Shown piece after piece: positions 59,482 to 64,000 of a stretch of DNA of 64,000 nucleotides (positions are counted from its first letter, which is position 1; each line of letters starts with the position of its first letter). The notes under the pieces were generated by a model. The model was not told where the DNA came from and made no database searches. It saw only the letters and a list, made by a program, of their open reading frames with translations. The DNA comes from Micromonospora wenchangensis. GTDB taxonomy: Bacteria; Actinomycetota; Actinomycetes; Mycobacteriales; Micromonosporaceae. The position numbers and the translations under genes are program-made. Location: positions 1 through 64,000 of the forward strand of contig NZ_MZMV01000020.1 of the NCBI RefSeq assembly GCF_002210435.1, given 5' to 3'.

Positions 59482-61065
59482 TCACGGCGTGCCGCCGTCA
59501 GCGGAGGGCCCGCCGCCGGTCGACCCGCCGCCGTGTGCCGCGCCGGCCGGGACGGCGGCGACGTGCTCGGGCCCGGCGGTGGCGTCCGGTCGGACGGTCA
59601 CCGACCAGCGGGCCCGCAACGCCCGGCCGACGACGATCGGCACCAGCCGGTGCCCGGTCAGGGCGGCGATCCGGCGGGCGAAGACCAACTCCGGGCCGGA
59701 CAGGGCGGCGCTGCACAGCACCCCGGTGCCGGCGGGCAGGTCCGTCTCCCCGGTGGGAAAGGCCGCCCGACGGACCCAACCGTCGGGCAGGTCGGAGCCG
59801 AACAGGTCACCGACCACGGTGACCGTGTGCCCGGCCGCGTGCACCTGCTCGGCGATGGTCCGGGCCCGGTGCCGGGCGGCCTCGACCGGGCCGGTGACCG
59901 TGAACACGTCCGAGGTGCCGGCCAGGTCGACCCAGAGCGCCCAGCCCCGCCGGTGGCCGAGCCGGACCGGGAGCCGCATCGACGGTCGGGGCTGCGCCGG
60001 GACCTGCCAGGCGTGGTGCGGCCGCCCGCCGCCCGCCGCCGCCCCGGGCACCCGGACCACCAGGGTGCCGGCGGGCGAGGTCACCTCGGTGTCGAGGTCG
60101 CCGTCGACGTCCGGCACCGGGCCGGCGTCGGTGCCGTCGACGCCGTGGCCCGGGGCGGGGCGTGCCGCCGCGTCGGCGCGTGCCCCGGGGGCGGATCGGT
60201 CCACGGGGGACGGTCGTGGCGCTGGGCCCGGTCGTGCCGGTTCCGGGATTCCGGCCGGCACGGCAGTGGGGGCACCGTCGGCGGTCGGGTCGGCCCCGGC
60301 GCTCGGGATGGTGCCGGCCGGCAGGGCGGCTCCGGCTGGCGGGTCGGCTCCGGCTGGCGGGTCGATGTCGACGGAGGTGGTGGCTCCGACCGGCAGGTGC
60401 GGGGGAGGCGGTGTCGGGCCGCCTGCGGCGAGGGCGAGCCGGGCGGGGAGGCCGGGCAGGGCCCGCCGACGTCGGGGCGGCCGGCGCAGCAGGGTGGCGA
60501 CGAGCAGGGCGACGGCGGCGAGTCCGGCCAGCACGACCAGTTGACCGGTGTGCCCCGGGTCGGCCGTGGCCGGTGGGGTGGCGTCCGCGCCGGTCGGCGG
60601 CAGCGGGCCGATGCGTACGCCCGGCCCCCGCGCGTCAGGTGGCAGGGCCAGCACCCAGCCGGGGCGCAGTTCGGCCGGGTCGGTCAACCGTCCGCCGTCG
60701 GGCTGGCGGCGGCCCCGGTTCAGCTCGAAGACCTCCCGGTACCGGTTGCCGTCGCCGAGGGTGGTGGCCGCGATCTGGTACAGGTACTCCCGCTGCCCAC
60801 CCACCGGCGGCCCCACCACGTAGTACCGTCCCGCCGGTGCCGCACCGGGGGAGTTCGTGGCGGACGGTGTCCCGACCGACCCCGCGTGCGACGGTGCCGG
60901 GTGGACGGACCCCCGGTCGGGCACCGTTCCCGCGGCGTGGGCGGCGGCGAGCAGGAGGGCGGCCAGGACCGCCGCCGTCGTGACGACGATGCCGCGCCGC
61001 CTCGACCGGAGGGTGACCCGTCGGGTCACCGGTCGCCCGGTGCCGGTAGTGGTCGGCAGTCGCAC
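59482..61065 (-). CDS. Two-TM protein with LysM-like module, ESX-associated
   Basis: 527 aa. A basic N terminus (RRVTLRSRRRG) leads into TM1 (26-45). An extracellular LysM-like module follows at about 81-156 (YYVVGPPVGGQREYL; LGDGNRYREVFELNRGRRQPDGG; LRPGWVLALPPDARG; GPLP), then TM2 near 175-195 and a cytoplasmic half: a Pro/Ala/Gly linker and a globular end (RRGWALWVDLAGTSDVFTVTG; GHTVTVVGDLFGSDLPDGWVRR). GTG at 61065 follows GGAGG by 6 bases. The C-terminal domain may correspond to EccE or be unrelated; I do not recognise it. Divergent from pseudoprotease C. Confidence 0.7.
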   Translation of the reverse strand: MRLPTTTGTGRPVTRRVTLRSRRRGIVVTTAAVLAALLLAAAHAAGTVPDRGSVHPAPSHAGSVGTPSATNSPGAAPAGRYYVVGPPVGGQREYLYQIAATTLGDGNRYREVFELNRGRRQPDGGRLTDPAELRPGWVLALPPDARGPGVRIGPLPPTGADATPPATADPGHTGQLVVLAGLAAVALLVATLLRRPPRRRRALPGLPARLALAAGGPTPPPPHLPVGATTSVDIDPPAGADPPAGAALPAGTIPSAGADPTADGAPTAVPAGIPEPARPGPAPRPSPVDRSAPGARADAAARPAPGHGVDGTDAGPVPDVDGDLDTEVTSPAGTLVVRVPGAAAGGGRPHHAWQVPAQPRPSMRLPVRLGHRRGWALWVDLAGTSDVFTVTGPVEAARHRARTIAEQVHAAGHTVTVVGDLFGSDLPDGWVRRAAFPTGETDLPAGTGVLCSAALSGPELVFARRIAALTGHRLVPIVVGRALRARWSVTVRPDATAGPEHVAAVPAGAAHGGGSTGGGPSADGGTP

Positions 61066-61261
61066 GGTCAGCCTCCTTGATCCTCCACCGGGTGCAGCCC
61101 TTCCCCGGCCGCTGCCTACAACGGCGGCGACCGGCGATCTGTTCAGTCCGGCTTCGTCGTCCGTCCCCCGTCCGGTTGGCCGAATCGCAATCGACCGGAC
61201 CCGGGGCCGGCACGGGGGAGGCCGTAGCCTGGGCGGGCCACGACGACGCTGGGAGGTAGCG
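61066..61261. promoter_or_regulatory. Divergent promoter region of the ESX-associated genes
   Basis: 196 bp between gene 59482 and pseudoprotease C. GTCCGGT (61170-61176) and ACCGGAC (61194-61200) are inverted copies 17 bases apart around a lower-GC core (CGAATCGCAATCG); a possible operator. Nothing else coding is seen. Confidence 0.45.
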
Positions 61262-62731
61262 CTGTCCCGCCCGCTTCCGGTGACCGGACGCCACCGGGCC
61301 CGATGGTCCCGTCCGCTGGCCGCCCTGCTGCTCGGTGGGCTCGCCGTCCCGGCGTCGACGGCGGTCGTGGCGACGCCCGCGCCGGCCGCTCCCGTGCCTC
61401 CGCCCCCGGCCGGCACGCCGGCCCGGCCGGGCACCGCGCCGAACGGCTTCGTGAAGTACCTGGTGGTCGGCGCGGAGCAGGGCCGGGTCGAACACCTCTG
61501 GGAGGTCGCGTTGCGGGTCCTCGGCGACGCGCAGCGGTACCCGGAGATCTTCGCCCTGAACAAGGGACGGGTCCAACCGGACGGCATCGCGGTCACCGAC
61601 CCCGCGGTGCTGCGCCGGGGCTGGGTCCTGGTGCTGCCCTGGGACGCCGTCGGCGTGGGCGTCAGCTACGGCCCGCTGCCGGCGTTCGCCCCGGCCCGCC
61701 CGGCGGCGACGCCCCGCCCCCGGCCGAGCGCCGCGCCGACCAGCGCCCTGGTCTGCACGGTGGCCCCGAAGCGGCGGATCGGCGGGGTGCCCTGGGCGCA
61801 GCTGCGACTGACCCCGGAGGTGGCCTGGACCCGGGGCCGGGGCGCGGGGGTCACGGTCGCGGTCATCGACTCCGGGGTGGACGCCACCCCGCCGGCCCTG
61901 GCCGGCCGGGTCCGTCCCGGTGCGGACGCCGGGGCCGGCGGCGACACCCGGGGGGACCGGGACTGCACCGGGCACGGCACCGCGCTGGCCGGGATCGTCG
62001 CCGCCGCCCGCCAGCCGGGCACCGGCTTCGTCGGTCTCGCCCCCGAGGCCACCGTCCTGCCGGTCCGGGTCGGCATGGCCGCCGGGACGGCGGAGTCGAC
62101 CGAGCTGGTGACCGCGCTGCGGGTGGCGACCACGGCCGGGGCCGGGGTGGCCGTGGTCGGCGGCTCGGTCGACACCACCGACAAGCGGGTGGTCGCGGCG
62201 TTGCGCGCGGCGGTCACCGGGGGCACCACCGTGGTGGTGGCGGCCCGTCCGGCGACGGCGGCGAAGGGCGCCGCCCTGCCGCCGGGGGTGCTGCGGGTCG
62301 GCGCGGTGGGCCCGGACGACCGGTTGGCCGAGGTGCACCGGCCGGGAGAGGTCGACGTGGTGGCACCGGGCGTGGACGTGGTGGGTCTCGGGATCGGCTC
62401 GGGCGAGGTGCAGGGCACCGGCACGGACTACGCCGTGGCGTTCGTCGCCGGGCTGGTCGCCCTGGTCCGCTCCAGCGCGCCCCGGTTGGACGCGGTCGAG
62501 GCGGCGGCCCGGGTCACGGCCACGGCCGACGGGGCGGCACCCCCGGCGGGCGGGCCCGACCCGTGGCACGGCTGGGGCATGATCAATCCGGCGGCGGCGG
62601 TGAACGCCACCCCGGCCGGCGTCGCCACCACCGTGCAGCGCAGGAGCCCGGCCGGCGCGATCACCGTGCTGACGGCGATCCTCACCCTGGTCACCCTCAC
62701 CGTCGGCCTGCGTCGCCGTCGGCGGCGCTGA
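61262..62731 (+). CDS. Mycosin-like S8 pseudoprotease C with LysM-like module (Ser replaced)
   Basis: About 489 aa. Signal peptide (residues 10-43), LysM-like module at about 63-140 (FVKYLVVGAEQGRVEHLW; LGDAQRYPEIFALNKGRVQPDG; LRRGWVLVLPWDA; YGPLP), then S8 domain. Asp203 (VAVIDSGV) and His238 (CTGHGTALAG) are intact, but the Ser motif is GTGTDYAVAFVAG, with Asp389 for Ser. C-terminal TM (ITVLTAILTLVTLTVGL) and Arg-rich tail. GGGAGG is five bases before CTG 61262; the nearest ordinary start is GTG 61280, 23 bases from it. Plus strand, so transcribed apart from A and B but convergent with eccC. Confidence 0.8.
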   Translation: MSRPLPVTGRHRARWSRPLAALLLGGLAVPASTAVVATPAPAAPVPPPPAGTPARPGTAPNGFVKYLVVGAEQGRVEHLWEVALRVLGDAQRYPEIFALNKGRVQPDGIAVTDPAVLRRGWVLVLPWDAVGVGVSYGPLPAFAPARPAATPRPRPSAAPTSALVCTVAPKRRIGGVPWAQLRLTPEVAWTRGRGAGVTVAVIDSGVDATPPALAGRVRPGADAGAGGDTRGDRDCTGHGTALAGIVAAARQPGTGFVGLAPEATVLPVRVGMAAGTAESTELVTALRVATTAGAGVAVVGGSVDTTDKRVVAALRAAVTGGTTVVVAARPATAAKGAALPPGVLRVGAVGPDDRLAEVHRPGEVDVVAPGVDVVGLGIGSGEVQGTGTDYAVAFVAGLVALVRSSAPRLDAVEAAARVTATADGAAPPAGGPDPWHGWGMINPAAAVNATPAGVATTVQRRSPAGAITVLTAILTLVTLTVGLRRRRRR

Positions 62732-62815
62732 CCCACCCCGCCGCACGGGGCCCACCCCCGCCGCACCACCGGCCCGCCCGGGGCCCGACCAGGGCCCGTG
62801 CCGCCCGGACGGCGA

Positions 62816-64000
62816 TCAGCCGACGGGCACGGGTTCGGGTTCGACGTACGCGGTCTGGATCATCCGGTGTCCTCGTCGGGTCAGCACCATCGCCCGGCCG
62901 GGCGGCAGGTGCCGCCCCTTCACCCCGCCCAGCAGCGGCCCCTCCGTCGGCGGGCAGGACAGCGCGAGGTCCGGGCTGCTGGCCTCCTGGAGGCGACGCA
63001 GCAGCGGGTCCATCGACATCCGCATCAGGTTCGCGGTTCCCCGGACGACCACCACGTGCAGCCCGATGTCGATGCCGTGCGGGACGTACGGGATGAGGGG
63101 TTGCAGCGGATTGTCCTGCCCGGCGAGCATCTCGAAGTCGTCGACCAGCACGAACAGCCGGGGCCCGGTCCACCAGTCGCGGCGGCGCAACTGCTCGGGG
63201 CTGATCTCCTTACCCGGCAGCCGCCCCTTGAGGCCGACCACCGCGTCGGCGACGGTCTCCCGGGTGGCGTCGGTGGAGACCGAGTAGCCGAGGCGGTACG
63301 CGGCCGGCACCGAGTCGAACAACTGCCGTCGGTAGTCGACGATCAGGATGCGCGCCTCGGCCGGGGTGAACCGACCGACGATCATGCGGGCCAGGTGACG
63401 CAGCAGGTTGGTCTTGCCGCTCTGGCTGTCGCCGAGCCCGGTCAGGTGCGGCAGCTCCGCGAAGTCGTGCCAGTACGGCTTCAGGTCGGCCTCGTCCAGG
63501 CCGAGCGGCACCCACAGGTCGCCCTCGGCCGGCGGCAGATCGGCGGCGGGGAGCACCGCCGGCAGGGTACGCACCGGCGACGCCACCGGACCGGCCCAGA
63601 ACTCGGCCACCGTGCCGGCCAGCTCACGCGCCCCCTCGGCGGTGCTCGCCGGATCGGGAACCCCGTCGATGCGCGGCAGCGCCCCCAGGAAGTGCAGCTT
63701 CTCGGGGGTGAGGCCGTGCCCCGGCGCACGTGGCACGGTGGCCGCCAACCGCAGGTCGATGGCCGAGTCGACGGCGTCGCCGAGGCGCAGTTCCAGTTTG
63801 ATGCCGAGCTGGTCGCGCATGCTGTGGTGCACCTCCGACCAGCGGGCCGCGCTGACGATCAGGTGGACGCCGAAGTTGAGCCCCCGGGCGGCGATCTGCC
63901 GCAGCGCCACCTCCAGCGGCTCGAACTCCTGCCGCAGCGTGAACCAGCCGTCGACCACCAGGAACACGTCGCCGTACGGGTCGTCGGTGACCTGACCCTC
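62816..64000 (-). CDS. eccC: ESX type VII secretion ATPase EccC, C-terminal part (runs off the right edge)
   Basis: 395 codons up to the edge; reading continues beyond it (GDVFLVVDGW is the end of the second FtsK/SpoIIIE domain, as in EccCb). The third ATPase domain shows Walker A GDSQSGKTN and Walker B LFVLVDDFE, with GLNFGVHLIVSAARWSEVHHSMRDQLG before it. EccC hydrolyses ATP at the cytoplasmic face and recognises WXG100-type substrates. Its presence identifies the neighbouring S8 proteins as ESX mycosin relatives. No EccB, EccD, WXG100, PE or PPE gene is in view. Confidence 0.9.
   Translation of the reverse strand, partial: EGQVTDDPYGDVFLVVDGWFTLRQEFEPLEVALRQIAARGLNFGVHLIVSAARWSEVHHSMRDQLGIKLELRLGDAVDSAIDLRLAATVPRAPGHGLTPEKLHFLGALPRIDGVPDPASTAEGARELAGTVAEFWAGPVASPVRTLPAVLPAADLPPAEGDLWVPLGLDEADLKPYWHDFAELPHLTGLGDSQSGKTNLLRHLARMIVGRFTPAEARILIVDYRRQLFDSVPAAYRLGYSVSTDATRETVADAVVGLKGRLPGKEISPEQLRRRDWWTGPRLFVLVDDFEMLAGQDNPLQPLIPYVPHGIDIGLHVVVVRGTANLMRMSMDPLLRRLQEASSPDLALSCPPTEGPLLGGVKGRHLPPGRAMVLTRRGHRMIQTAYVEPEPVPVG

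Noticed and set aside
59482..61596. A 704-residue version of the LysM-like membrane protein
   Set aside because: The first 177 residues are antisense to pseudoprotease C; GGAGG before GTG 61065 marks the true start.
56695..62731. Active type VII mycosin proteases
   Set aside because: Each lacks the Ser nucleophile and two also lack the His, so a plain protease call would be wrong.
1..64000. CRISPR arrays, tRNA or rRNA genes, insertion sequences, integrases
   Set aside because: No regularly spaced repeats, no cloverleaf-like or rRNA-like segments, and no transposase or integrase motifs were found on either strand.

Overview
The window is very GC-rich (well above 70 percent by eye), densely coded, rich in GTG starts and in 4-bp ATGA/GTGA overlaps. 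Its gene set includes a RamB-type regulator beside the glyoxylate genes, MmyB-type and HxlR regulators, a B12-controlled class Ia ribonucleotide reductase and type VII secretion (ESX) proteins. Together these point to a filamentous actinomycete of the Micromonosporaceae type, but species cannot be told from the sequence. No rRNA, tRNA, CRISPR array, transposase or phage gene was seen.

Layout. 1-10171 is a carbohydrate catabolic locus with two divergent promoter regions. Leftward lie a ThDP-dependent E1 alpha/beta pair and an SDR cut by the edge; rightward an enolase-superfamily sugar-acid dehydratase; then a leftward operon of M20 hydrolase, Gfo/Idh/MocA dehydrogenase, ABC sugar importer (binding protein and two permeases) and a rhamnose-mutarotase-like protein; then a rightward lactonase-type amidohydrolase. 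The parts fit oxidative, non-phosphorylating breakdown of a deoxy- or hexose sugar. 10257-20205 holds two GH43 glycosidases (one exported with a CBM42, one cytoplasmic), a HxlR/NAD(P)-binding divergent pair, and the glyoxylate bypass (RamB-like regulator, aceA, aceB). 20249-30492 holds an ABC-F resistance-type gene broken by one amber codon behind a possible leader peptide, an exported PIG-L deacetylase, nrdAB under a cobalamin riboswitch and tandem NrdR boxes, an MmyB-type regulator, an SDR and two proteins of unknown role.

30635-46949 is a regulatory and housekeeping stretch: a PEP-synthase/rifampin-phosphotransferase-like protein with its TetR, two two-component systems, a lipoprotein, DinB and DUF2306 proteins, a FAD monooxygenase/TetR divergent pair with a 32-bp palindrome, a ThuA/MocA/GntR sugar cluster, and a TetR/small protein/hydrolase group. 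47141-52562 is a nitrogen-scavenging operon: allophanate hydrolase, two tandem isochorismatase-fold cysteine hydrolases, an NCS2-type permease and an AtzH-like (DUF3225) protein. 52587-56577 holds an FMN reductase-GNAT fusion facing a MarR gene, an acyltransferase-like protein, a CPBP protease and an HTH protein.

56695-64000 is the edge of an ESX locus: the C-terminal part of EccC, a two-TM LysM-like protein, and three membrane-anchored mycosin-like proteins, each of which has lost catalytic residues of the subtilisin triad in a different way. This set of apparent pseudoproteases, two of them and the neighbouring membrane protein carrying the same LysM-like module, is the strongest candidate for something undescribed. 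The ureide operon and the E1-containing sugar locus come next.
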